Source: an uncultured Collinsella sp. (GTDB taxonomy: Bacteria; Actinomycetota; Coriobacteriia; Coriobacteriales; Coriobacteriaceae). Taken from it: a DNA stretch of 64,000 bases. Each line of letters opens with the position of its first letter. The stretch's first letter is position 1. Shown here piece after piece: positions 8,215 through 15,739 of the stretch. The notes beneath the pieces were generated by a model. That model made no database searches, had not been told where the DNA came from, and worked only from the letters and a program-made list of their open reading frames with translations. Location: assembly GCA_947642445.1 (NCBI GenBank), contig CANRSF010000014.1:1-64000 (forward strand), in the 5' to 3' direction. A program made the translations under genes and the position numbers.

Positions 8215-8400
8215 GAGCTCCTTCGAAAGGAGGCCGCGCAGGGGTTAGGCACGCGAGCTGTGGAATCAAGACGAGAAGATACTGAAGCGACGCGGCACCC
8301 TAGCGCGCGACCGAGCGTACAAAATGGTCGTTTGGGCACCCTTAGTGGGCATCGCTAGTTCTTCATCTAACCTAACCTAACTCGAAGCGTCGCATGGCAA
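8215..8400 (-). promoter_or_regulatory. Leader of the ABC-F gene: candidate leader peptide and SD-sequestering hairpin
   Basis: Reading toward the ABC-F gene, the leader holds a possible 28-codon ORF starting MPTKGAQTTILYARSR and ending SIFSS-stop before the gene, preceded by a minimal ATG-AAG-AAC-TAG ORF. Just before the ATG, CTCCTT pairs with AAGGAG across a 3-base loop (about 8218-8232), hiding the Shine-Dalgarno. Leader-peptide control is common for ABC-F and erm resistance genes, so a stalling-induced attenuator is plausible. The leader ORF has only a weak ribosome site. Confidence 0.4.
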
Positions 8401-8783
8401 AGGCTCCGCTGATTGAATGATGCTCAGATTATAGCATGCGTATTGAATTGTAGCGCGCGTATTGAATATAGGTTTGAACCACGAACAAGCTGGGATAATG
8501 CATCATCACCCGCAAACCACCTGAAATTCTGCCAGCGAGTAATTCGAGGAAACGAATGTATCGACTGTGGGCAAGTATGATTAACTAAAGCAACACAAGG
8601 AGACGAATTGCAACACCAACAAGCGAAAATGGCTTAGCGATGCATCGCTAAGCCATTGAATCGCCTCTTTGCAAAGTGAGAGAAATCCCAATGCGTTAAA
8701 AAAATCGTGTCAGAAAAGTACGCCTATTTACAAAGAAGTTCAAAGGAGCAAACTAATATAAAAAGTGCCTCTGAACTGGGGGT
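8401..8783. other. AT-richer intergenic stretch with repeats and a 30-bp palindrome
   Basis: No gene seen. GCGTATTGAAT occurs twice around 8438-8467. At 8628-8657 is a perfect 30-bp palindrome (arm AATGGCTTAGCGATG) flanked on the left by GCGAAAA, giving a T-run for minus-strand transcripts. It is probably the terminator of the guaA fragment at 8784. Low GC marks this as a junction zone between acquired segments. Confidence 0.5.
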
Positions 8784-9188
8784 TTACTCCCACTCCACCG
8801 TGCCGACGGGCTTGGGGGTCAGGTCGTAGCAAACGCGGCAGATGCCGGGGACTTCGGCGGTAACGCGGGCGGTGATGCGCTTGAGCAGCGCCCAGTCGAG
8901 CTCGGGCACCTCGGCGGTCATGACATCGACGGTGTTGATGCAGCGGATGATGCAGGGCCAGTCGTAGGCGCGCTTGCCCTCGCGCACGCCGGTGGCGCGG
9001 AAGTCGGGCACGACGGCAAAGTACTGCCAAATGGTCAAGCCGGCCTTGTCGATCTCCTCACGCACGATGGCGTCGGCCTCGCGCAGCGCCTCAAGACGGT
9101 CGCGGGTAGATGGCACGGCATTCCGAGAGTTTACATCTCGGCACGCATGCTCAGTGAACACAATTTGATTGTCTAGCAATATTCCCAA
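8784..9188 (-). pseudogene. guaA 3'-end fragment (second copy)
   Basis: From about residue 28 the frame is GMP synthase: RLEALREADAIVREE, WQYFAVVPDFRATGVREGKRAYDW, through CYDLTPKPVGTVEWE-stop. It is about 90% identical at DNA level to the fragment at 5739 over their common part and includes about 30 more N-terminal residues. Residues 1-27 (GILLDNQIVFTEHACRD...) are not GuaA, so the join lies near 9105-9120. There is no ATP-pyrophosphatase core, so no enzyme activity is expected. Together with 5739 it suggests a foreign guaA end carried in and then duplicated around the ABC-F/hydrolase pair. Confidence 0.75.
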
Positions 9189-9193
9189 GTAAA

Positions 9194-9226
9194 TTGTATA
9201 ATTCCAATTGTGATGGGATTATACAA
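9194..9226. promoter_or_regulatory. Inverted-repeat operator ahead of the AbiE-like regulator
   Basis: TTGTATAAT, 15 bases, then its perfect complement ATTATACAA, centred about 28 bp before the TTG start at 9238. Autorepression through inverted repeats in the own promoter is known for AbiEi antitoxins, so this is a good candidate operator. Not tested. Confidence 0.5.
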
Positions 9227-9237
9227 AAGGACTTAAA

Positions 9238-10185
9238 TTGAGCAACTTTAACTCCTATCTAAAAGAGGAAATGGGGCTTTCAATCACCACCCATGAATGG
9301 GAAGGCGCCAGCCATCTCCCACTATATCTTGCCAAAGCGGCAAGATATCACCTGTGCATCTGCAACGGGGTCGACTTTATCGCCGCGGAGATAGAGCGGG
9401 GATCTTCCCTTCCCGAGCTCAAAAGAATCTCTGGCCATATTTCGGACAGAACGAGCCTTCCAGTTGTGCTCGTTGCGCAGATTGATGCGAGACAGCGCAA
9501 GGCCCTCGTATCGCAGGGGATTCCATTCGTCGTCCCAGGCAGACAGGCATTTCTCCCCATGCTGGGTTTTATTGCAAACGCCAGACGAGATTTATCCCCC
9601 CTTTCCAAAGTGATGGCTCCCAGCACCCAAGCTGCCCTGGTCGCCTTGATGGCAAACCCCGACCTCCGGACATCCGAGAAGCTGAGGGAAATGACAGGCA
9701 TGCCGTCGTCCAGCGTTTCACGGGCTCTCGACGATCTTTCCCGCAGAGGCCTTATCAACAAATCCAAGCAGGCGCGCCAGGTAATCATCGAGTGCAATGG
9801 CTCCCAAAACCAACTGATAAAAAGGGCAAAGGACTGCCTGCAAAACCCCGTGGCGCGTGTCACGTATACAAGAAGAAGTAAAGACACAGACTTTCTCCCG
9901 CTTGCAGGAGAAAGCGCCCTTTCCGAACGCAGCTTGCTTACTCCTCCCATAATTGAATGTCATGCATTATTAAAAAAGACCTTTAAGGCGAATAAGTTTG
10001 AAGAGATCCAGCTGGGAGAGTTACCGAATGAAGAGACGATTCGGCTCCAAATCTGGACATACGATCCACTCGTCGCCGGAAGGGGCGAAATTGACGACGT
10101 GTCTCTTGCGCTGACCCTCATCGATACAGAAGATGAACGCGTTATCGGCCAGCTAAACGCACTGTTTAAGGAGGAACTGTGGTAG
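9238..10185 (+). CDS. Winged-helix regulator, likely antitoxin of an AbiE-like pair
   Basis: 315 residues from TTG, 6 bases after AAAAGGA. The N-terminal ~110 residues are a mixed alpha/beta domain (GVDFIAAEIERGSSLPELKR, SLPVVLVAQIDARQRKALV). A MarR-like winged helix follows (about 128-190, STQAALVALMANPDLRTSEK with recognition helix SSSVSRALDDLSRRG). The C-terminal domain includes LAGESALSERSLLTPP, reminiscent of the AbiEi 'GESAL' region. The stop overlaps the GTG of an AbiEii-type nucleotidyltransferase remnant, as in type IV-like toxin-antitoxin operons. Known AbiEi proteins repress their own operon and neutralise the toxin. The gene is intact although the toxin is deleted. Role inferred from context. 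Confidence 0.6.
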   Translation: MSNFNSYLKEEMGLSITTHEWEGASHLPLYLAKAARYHLCICNGVDFIAAEIERGSSLPELKRISGHISDRTSLPVVLVAQIDARQRKALVSQGIPFVVPGRQAFLPMLGFIANARRDLSPLSKVMAPSTQAALVALMANPDLRTSEKLREMTGMPSSSVSRALDDLSRRGLINKSKQARQVIIECNGSQNQLIKRAKDCLQNPVARVTYTRRSKDTDFLPLAGESALSERSLLTPPIIECHALLKKTFKANKFEEIQLGELPNEETIRLQIWTYDPLVAGRGEIDDVSLALTLIDTEDERVIGQLNALFKEELW

Positions 10186-10413
10186 CAAGCGACGTTTATG
10201 GACTGGATCGTTTCTCAGAGTATATGGAAGGTCTGGAAGACTGCTAAGCTCTTCTCAATGGACACATCGTCCGTGCTGCCCGAATCAATACAGACGGATA
10301 TGGCAGAGTTCTGCAAGACAGTCCAGATCCAGGGCGTCCCGTTAAAACAAATGGGAATTCCCCTGACCCTTGACGATGCCCTCGACTTACTTCGCCATGT
10401 GTACAGCCTGTAG
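10179..10413 (+). pseudogene. AbiEii-type nucleotidyltransferase toxin, internally deleted
   Basis: A GTG overlapping the regulator's stop opens VASDVYGLDRFSEYMEGLEDC and then hits TAA. The next bases, one frame over, encode the family's C-terminal end: AKLFSMDTSSVLPESIQTDM ... IPLTLDDALDLLRHVYSL-stop. In full-length relatives as I remember them, these two pieces are separated by about 200 residues holding the nucleotidyltransferase site (GGTA.S, D-x-D). Here the core is missing and the join is out of frame. This is a toxin-deletion scar next to a surviving antitoxin/regulator. The family assignment rests on recognition of the two ends. Confidence 0.6.
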
Positions 10414-10445
10414 CAGAGCATACCGATAGAACACAGGCCAAGGCC

Positions 10446-11040
10446 ATGATCATGGGGTTCAATCATGACGATAAGTCCGACGGTTCTGGCAAGGACGGCA
10501 TCACATTCATCTTCACCGATGACGTCGCCAAGAAGAACATGTTCGAGAAGGCCGACCTCGATAGCCTATTCTAGGAAATTAAGGACGATGGCTCTGCCAA
10601 CATAAGCTGGGAGAATACCTCCTTGCGCTCTTGGATCAGCGACTCTTTCTCGAATGGGCTCCCTTCGGACCTGAGCGAGCAGATTGTCTCCGTGGACAAG
10701 GCGGACGAATACTGGCTATATGAGTTATTGCGCATATCTGCTGCAAGAAGACTCTCAATACCAGCTATTCGATGACGTTGGCTTAACGGAAGACACTCCA
10801 AATAGCATCCTTGGGACATACGATTCGCAAGGCGGGAGCGGTTGGTGGCTCCGGTCTTGGGGAACTTATGGCGATAGGTTCACGGGGAAAGTCAACCACA
10901 TGCTAAACCCCTGCTTTAGGCGCATTTCTTCCCATGGAAATGACGAAGCTGCTTCCTATAGAAGCGATTACCAACCGTACTCGCACAGAACTTATGGCGA
11001 CGGCGAGCCATTTGTCGGCGTTAGGCCCGCACATTATTAG
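10446..11040 (+). pseudogene. DUF6273-like protein, broken by an amber codon and a frameshift
   Basis: Three in-order pieces read as one protein. The first is GFNHDDKSDGSGKDGITFIF ... KADLDSLF, ending in TAG at 10572. The second continues in the same frame through ISWENTSLRSWISDSFSNGL. The third, shifted by one base near 10730, is LLQEDSQYQLFDDVGL ... GSGWWLRSWG ... GVRPAHY-stop. Order and motifs (FNHDD...GI.FIF, SLR.W, WWLRS, VGVRPA) are those of DUF6273 domains, often found in secreted or surface proteins of gut Coriobacteria and Clostridia. No signal peptide or N-terminal part remains. Dead gene, probably acquired. Confidence 0.6.
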
Positions 11041-11621
11041 ATGTCGCCAGCAGAGTCGAGGTCTGCCTCAATCTTGACACGGCGCCTTTTCGCCGAGAAG
11101 TACGCTGCGCACAGGGTGGCAAATGTGACAACGGCGACTACCAGGCCGAAGTACGCGCCCGTAGCCAAGTTCGCCACCCAAAAGACACTTTCGAGCGGCA
11201 CAATCTGTGTCTCCGCAACACAGTACATCACCGCAATGACAAGTGCGCTCGTGACCCCGCTGATACCGCAGACGAGCAGGAAGTATCCAACAGGAAGACG
11301 CTCGGTTTGCCCAAAACGGTTGGTATCGACATAGCCCTTTCGCGTTTGCAGCACCGCACAAATCAGCATCACGATAACGAGCCACGCATACATGGCAGCC
11401 TCAACCGGTGTTACAGAGAGGTGCGGCATTTCGATGGCGTTGCTGTGAACCCACGCAACCTGTCGAGCTATAATCTGATAGAAAAGAATCATCAGCATGC
11501 CAAACGAAAGCAGCACGAAGCCAATCTTGTAAATCTTCGCGTTCTCCGCTTCCAAGCGCTCATCCTTTGGGCCTGCATACTCACGCCACTTTTGCACGAT
11601 TTTTAGATCTTCAAATTTCAT
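11037..11621 (-). CDS. Four-helix membrane protein (DUF6773-like), partner of an XRE regulator
   Basis: 194 residues. A charged N-terminus (PKDERLEAENAKIYKIGF) leads into four membrane segments: about 32-50 (FVLLSFGMLMILFYQII), 75-92 (AAMYAWLVIVMLICAVL), 113-135 (FLLVCGISGVTSALVIAVM) and 147-172 (FWVANLATGAYFGLVVAVV). The tail is basic. The 'KDER(I/L)..E..KIYK.GF' opening is what I remember for DUF6773 proteins, which sit after small XRE regulators. The regulator gene ends 9 bp upstream, so the two form an operon. No enzyme motif is seen and the function is unknown. Confidence 0.7.
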   Translation of the reverse strand: MKFEDLKIVQKWREYAGPKDERLEAENAKIYKIGFVLLSFGMLMILFYQIIARQVAWVHSNAIEMPHLSVTPVEAAMYAWLVIVMLICAVLQTRKGYVDTNRFGQTERLPVGYFLLVCGISGVTSALVIAVMYCVAETQIVPLESVFWVANLATGAYFGLVVAVVTFATLCAAYFSAKRRRVKIEADLDSAGDI

Positions 11622-11630
11622 AGTGGCCTC

Positions 11631-11858
11631 CTAAAGAGCGTTGGGGTCGGCTTTAATCTCGTCGTCCCAAAACAAGTCGTTCAACGTAACGCGCAGCGCT
11701 TTGCAGATTGCCACGCACAGGTTGAGCGTGGGATTGTAGCCACCGGCCTCGATCAGGCCGATGGTTTGACGCGTAACGCCAACGGCCTGGGCTAAGTCGG
11801 CTTGCGAAAGGCCAGCCGCCGCGCGCGCCGCCTTCATGCGTAGGTTCTTTTCGCCCGG
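11631..11858 (-). CDS. Small XRE-family HTH regulator
   Basis: 75 residues from the ATG at 11858 (PGEKNLRMKAARAAAGLSQA), chosen because AAAGGAAC lies just upstream; the ORF track's longer start adds an unlikely extension. The helix-turn-helix is LSQADLAQAVGVTRQTIGLI, followed by GGYNPTLNLCVAICKAL, the compact Cro/YozG-like form with an acidic tail (FWDDEIK). Such regulators commonly autorepress and control a downstream membrane protein, here the gene 9 bp downstream. The ATCxGAxA-type dyad around 11870-11890 (GTGATATCGGACAGATATC) may be its operator. Confidence 0.85.
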   Translation of the reverse strand, partial: PGEKNLRMKAARAAAGLSQADLAQAVGVTRQTIGLIEAGGYNPTLNLCVAICKALRVTLNDLFWDDEIKADPNAL

Positions 11859-12047
11859 CATAAAGTTCCTTTCGTGATATCGGACAGATATCCGTTGCAA
11901 CATGACAGAAATATATTGCATTTATCGGATAATGTCAACTATACCCGTCATTATAAAAACAATGTCCGCCATCGCCATACGGCATAGTGATTTCGATTCG
12001 CTTTTCAATCTTACTCGGACAAAACCGAGTCGGAAGGAACCGAGTAA

Positions 12048-13430
12048 GTGGAATTCATTGGCAGGGAACATGAACTCGCCCGTATTAAGAAAACGCTCAA
12101 GGCGTCCGAGCAGCGCAATGTTCTCGTTTACGGCAGACGTCGCGTCGGCAAAAGCGAACTCATCAAGCAGGCGCTAATCGATTTGTCAGACACCACAACG
12201 GTCTACAACGAGTGCCGCCAAACCTCCGAGGCGGACAACCTTGAAAGCCTTTCCGCCCTTGCCGCTGAAGCGCTGGGGTTTCCGCCGCTCGCTTTCGCGG
12301 GCATCCGCGAACTCATCGAATTTCTGTTTGCCCAGGCCAAGGATAAGAACTTCGTACTCATTCTCGACGAATACCCTTACTTGAGAGATGCGGTTAAAGG
12401 CTTAGACAGCATCCTTCAGACTTCAATCGACACCCATAGGGAAGACTCGCGTTTAAGCATCGTTCTGTGCGGATCCTACGTTGAGATCATGAAATCCCTC
12501 ATCGAACATGCGAGCCCCCTTTACGGACGAATCGACCTTACGCTCGAGCTTAAGCCCATGGACTACTTTGACGCCGCGAAGTTCTATCCCGCATTCTCGT
12601 CCGAAGACAAGGTGCGGCTCTACAGTGTTTTTGGCGGCATTCCCTTTTACAATCGCCTCATCGATCAATCCCAAAGTGTGCGCGACAACATCATCGAGCT
12701 CGTCACAGAACCCGGAGCCCGCTTAGAGAGCGAAGTTCCGTCCTATCTCGGCGCCGAAATCTCTAAGATGACCAACGCCAACGAAGTTTTCGGGGCTCTC
12801 GCACAAGGTTACTCACGCTGGGGAGATGTGCTGGCGCAGTCGCACGTCTCGAGCGGCCCCGCCATGGCAGACGTGCTCGACAAGCTCATCTCGCTCGAGA
12901 TCGTCCAAAAGCGTGCGCCCATCAACGACCCTACGAACAAGCGCAAGTCCGGCTACTTTGTGGTGGACCCGCTTTCGCTCTTTTACTATCGCTACGTCTT
13001 TCGAAATGCCTCCGCGCGTCAGCTGCTCGACCCAGAAGTCTTCTATGATCGCCATGTCGCCCAAGACTTCGAGGAAAACTACGTCCCGCATATGTTCGAA
13101 GAAATTTGTCGCCAATACCTCGTACGACAAAACAGATCCGGCATGGTCGAGCCAGCCTTCGACGCCATAGGCAAGTACTGGTACGACGGCCCCGTAAACA
13201 AAACGAGTGGCGAATTCGATGTGGTAACGCAAGACCCCGACGGTTACACATTCTACGAAGCCAAGTTCCGCAAATCTCCCATCACTCAAAAGATGGTTGA
13301 TCAGGAAATCGCTCAGGTCGAGGCAACGGGGCTAACATGCCATCGCTACGGCTTCTTCTCACGCTCCGGTTTTGAAGCCGACAAGAGCGACCGAACCATC
13401 TTCATCGACCTGTCGCAGATGTTTGAGTGA
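12048..13430 (+). CDS. Archaeal-type AAA ATPase with C-terminal nuclease-like domain (DUF234 class)
   Basis: 460 residues from GTG after GGAAGGAACC. Residues 1-200 form the ATPase: FIGREHELARI, Walker A GRRRVGKSELI, Walker B FVLILDEYPYL, sensor-like VLCGSYVEIM. A winged-helix region follows (about 230-300, GALAQGYSRWGDVLAQSHV). The C-terminal domain (about 320-460) ends with GEFDVVTQDPDGYTFYEAKF, a D-x(n)-ExK pattern of the PD-(D/E)XK nuclease fold found in DUF234 proteins. The family is widespread, often mobile, and of unproven function. TTACTCGG ... CCGAGTAA inverted repeats overlap the ribosome site and could fold over it. No partner gene is seen. Confidence 0.85.
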   Translation: MEFIGREHELARIKKTLKASEQRNVLVYGRRRVGKSELIKQALIDLSDTTTVYNECRQTSEADNLESLSALAAEALGFPPLAFAGIRELIEFLFAQAKDKNFVLILDEYPYLRDAVKGLDSILQTSIDTHREDSRLSIVLCGSYVEIMKSLIEHASPLYGRIDLTLELKPMDYFDAAKFYPAFSSEDKVRLYSVFGGIPFYNRLIDQSQSVRDNIIELVTEPGARLESEVPSYLGAEISKMTNANEVFGALAQGYSRWGDVLAQSHVSSGPAMADVLDKLISLEIVQKRAPINDPTNKRKSGYFVVDPLSLFYYRYVFRNASARQLLDPEVFYDRHVAQDFEENYVPHMFEEICRQYLVRQNRSGMVEPAFDAIGKYWYDGPVNKTSGEFDVVTQDPDGYTFYEAKFRKSPITQKMVDQEIAQVEATGLTCHRYGFFSRSGFEADKSDRTIFIDLSQMFE

Positions 13431-13696
13431 ACATGATTCTTAGTGCAGCAGTTGGCTGAAATCGTTTCACCCATAATCGTTCGATTTTGTTTAGTGCATC
13501 TACGCCGCTATTAAATAAAACTCATCTGTATCTAAATCTGTTCAACAATGCCGCGTTATAGCCCAATGCCTCAGCTTCATCTTCGAACGCGCGTTCGATG
13601 GATTTCGTGTTGGGTGGAATCGCCCAAGGCCCGGGCTATGCTACCTTGACTATCTATATGACTAAAACGCAGCAAAGGAGCACCGAGAGAGCGAGT

Positions 13697-15694
13697 ATGG
13701 CAAAAAACACCGCAAACTATGGTAATGACAGTATCCGCCAACTCAAGGACGAGGAGCGCGTACGCCTGCGCCCCGCCGTCATCTTTGGCTCGGACGGCCT
13801 CGATGGCTGCGCGCACGCCGCTTTCGAGATCCTGTCCAACGCCGTTGACGAGGCGCGCCAGGGCTACGGCAAGCTCATCACCCTCACCGCTTTTCGCGAT
13901 GCCTCTATCCAGGTAGAGGATAACGGCCGCGGCTGCCCACTCGATTGGAACCCCTCCGAGAAGCGCTTTAACTGGGAACTCGTCTTTTGCGAGCTCTACG
14001 CCGGCGGCAAATACAACAACAACCAGGGTGGCGACTACGACTTCTCGCTCGGCACCAACGGCCTGGGCTCCTGCGCGACCCAGTACGCCTCCGAATACAT
14101 GGACGTCACGGTTTGGCGCGACGGCAACAAGTACTCCCTGCACTTTAAGAAGGGCAAGGTCGTCGGTGCCAAAAAGAAGGCACTCGAGATTGAGCCCAGC
14201 GACGAGGACCGTACCGGCACCACCATCAAGTGGCGCCCCGACCTTGAGGTCTTTACCTCCATCAGCATTCCCCACGATTGGTATCGCGAGACCATGCGCC
14301 GTCAGGCCGTGGTCAACGCCAACGTGACCTTCCGCCTGCGCATCGAGGGCGACGACGGTGAGTTTTCCGAAGAGGATTTTTGCTATCCCAAGGGCATCGA
14401 GGACTACGTGCTCGAGAAGGTCGGTACCGACTACCTCACCGAGCCTTTCTTTATCGAGGCCGACCGCCGTGGTCGCGACCGCGAGGACCTGCCCGACTAC
14501 AACGTAAAGATCACCGCATGCATGTGCTTCTCGCGCACCTTCATGATGCAGGAGTACTACCACAACTCCTCCTGGCTCGAGAACGGCGGTTCGCCCGAGA
14601 AGGCGGTCCGTAGCGCTCTGACCAGCGCCATCGACGCCTACATTAAGCAACAGGGCAAATACAACAAAAACGAGAGCGGCATCAAATGGCAGGACGTCCA
14701 GGACTGCCTAGTTCTGGTGACCAACTGCTTCTCCACCCAGACGTCCTACGAAAACCAGACCAAGAAAGCCATCAACAACCGCTTTATCCAGCAGGCCATG
14801 ACGGCATTCTTTAAGGAGCGCCTCTCGACCTACTTGATTGAGAACAAAGACGCCGCCAATAAAATCATGGAGCAGGTGCTCATCAACAAGCGCTCGCGCG
14901 AGAATGCAGAGAAGACACGCCAGAGTATCAAAACCAACCTGCAGCAGAAGACCGACATGGCCAACCGCGTGCAGAAGTTCATCGACTGCCGCTCCAAGGA
15001 CAAGAGCCGTCGCGAGATCTACATCGTAGAGGGCGACTCGGCAGCAGGCGCCATTCGCACCTCGCGCGATGCCGAGTTCCAGGGCGTTATGCCTGTCCGC
15101 GGTAAGATCCTCAACTGCCTGAAGGAGGATTATCCGCGCATCTTTAAGTCCGACATCATCATGGACCTCATGCGCGTGCTGGGCTGCGGCGTGGAGATCA
15201 AAGACAAGCGCATCAAGAACCTGGGCGCCTTTGACCTGGACAACCTCAACTGGAACAAGGTCATCATCTGTACGGACGCCGACGTCGACGGCTATCACAT
15301 CCGCACGCTCGTGCTCACCATGCTCTACCGCCTGGTGCCCACACTTATCGACGAAGGCTACGTGTATATCGCCGAGTCGCCGCTCTACGAGATCAACTGC
15401 AAAGAAAAGACCTACTTTGCCTACACCGAGCTCGAGAAGAACGGCATCCTTAAAGAGATCGGCGACCAGAAGTGCTCCATCAACCGCTCCAAGGGTCTTG
15501 GTGAAAACGATCCGGACATGATGTGGCTCACCACCATGAACCCCGAGACGCGCCGTTTGATCAAGGTGGAGCCCGAGGACGTCACCAAGATGGAAACCAT
15601 GTTCAACCTGTTGCTGGGCAACGACGAGGCGGGCCGCAAGCGCCATATCTCCGAGCACGGCAAGGAATACCTGGATCAGCTGGACCTGCAATAG
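13697..15694 (+). CDS. Type II topoisomerase subunit B (ParE/GyrB-like, divergent)
   Basis: 665 residues from the ATG at 13697 (AKNTANYGNDSIRQLKDEER); upstream in-frame starts are less likely. GHKL ATPase motifs: EILSNAVDEARQGYG (N box), VEDNGRGCPLD, GTNGLGSCATQYAS. Toprim motifs: YIVEGDSAAGAI and CTDADVDGYHIRTL. The RSKGLGENDPDMMW motif near the end is GyrB/ParE-like. The usual VRKRPGMYIG is VRLRPAVIFGSDGLDG here, marking a divergent second topoisomerase rather than the main gyrase. The A subunit starts 45 bp downstream, and the two assemble as a heterotetramer that passes DNA double strands using ATP. Long antisense ORFs here are shadows. Confidence 0.9.
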   Translation: MAKNTANYGNDSIRQLKDEERVRLRPAVIFGSDGLDGCAHAAFEILSNAVDEARQGYGKLITLTAFRDASIQVEDNGRGCPLDWNPSEKRFNWELVFCELYAGGKYNNNQGGDYDFSLGTNGLGSCATQYASEYMDVTVWRDGNKYSLHFKKGKVVGAKKKALEIEPSDEDRTGTTIKWRPDLEVFTSISIPHDWYRETMRRQAVVNANVTFRLRIEGDDGEFSEEDFCYPKGIEDYVLEKVGTDYLTEPFFIEADRRGRDREDLPDYNVKITACMCFSRTFMMQEYYHNSSWLENGGSPEKAVRSALTSAIDAYIKQQGKYNKNESGIKWQDVQDCLVLVTNCFSTQTSYENQTKKAINNRFIQQAMTAFFKERLSTYLIENKDAANKIMEQVLINKRSRENAEKTRQSIKTNLQQKTDMANRVQKFIDCRSKDKSRREIYIVEGDSAAGAIRTSRDAEFQGVMPVRGKILNCLKEDYPRIFKSDIIMDLMRVLGCGVEIKDKRIKNLGAFDLDNLNWNKVIICTDADVDGYHIRTLVLTMLYRLVPTLIDEGYVYIAESPLYEINCKEKTYFAYTELEKNGILKEIGDQKCSINRSKGLGENDPDMMWLTTMNPETRRLIKVEPEDVTKMETMFNLLLGNDEAGRKRHISEHGKEYLDQLDLQ

Positions 15695-15739
15695 CAGCAA
15701 ATCGATAACGACGGCCCATAAGAAGTTCAAGAGGAAATC

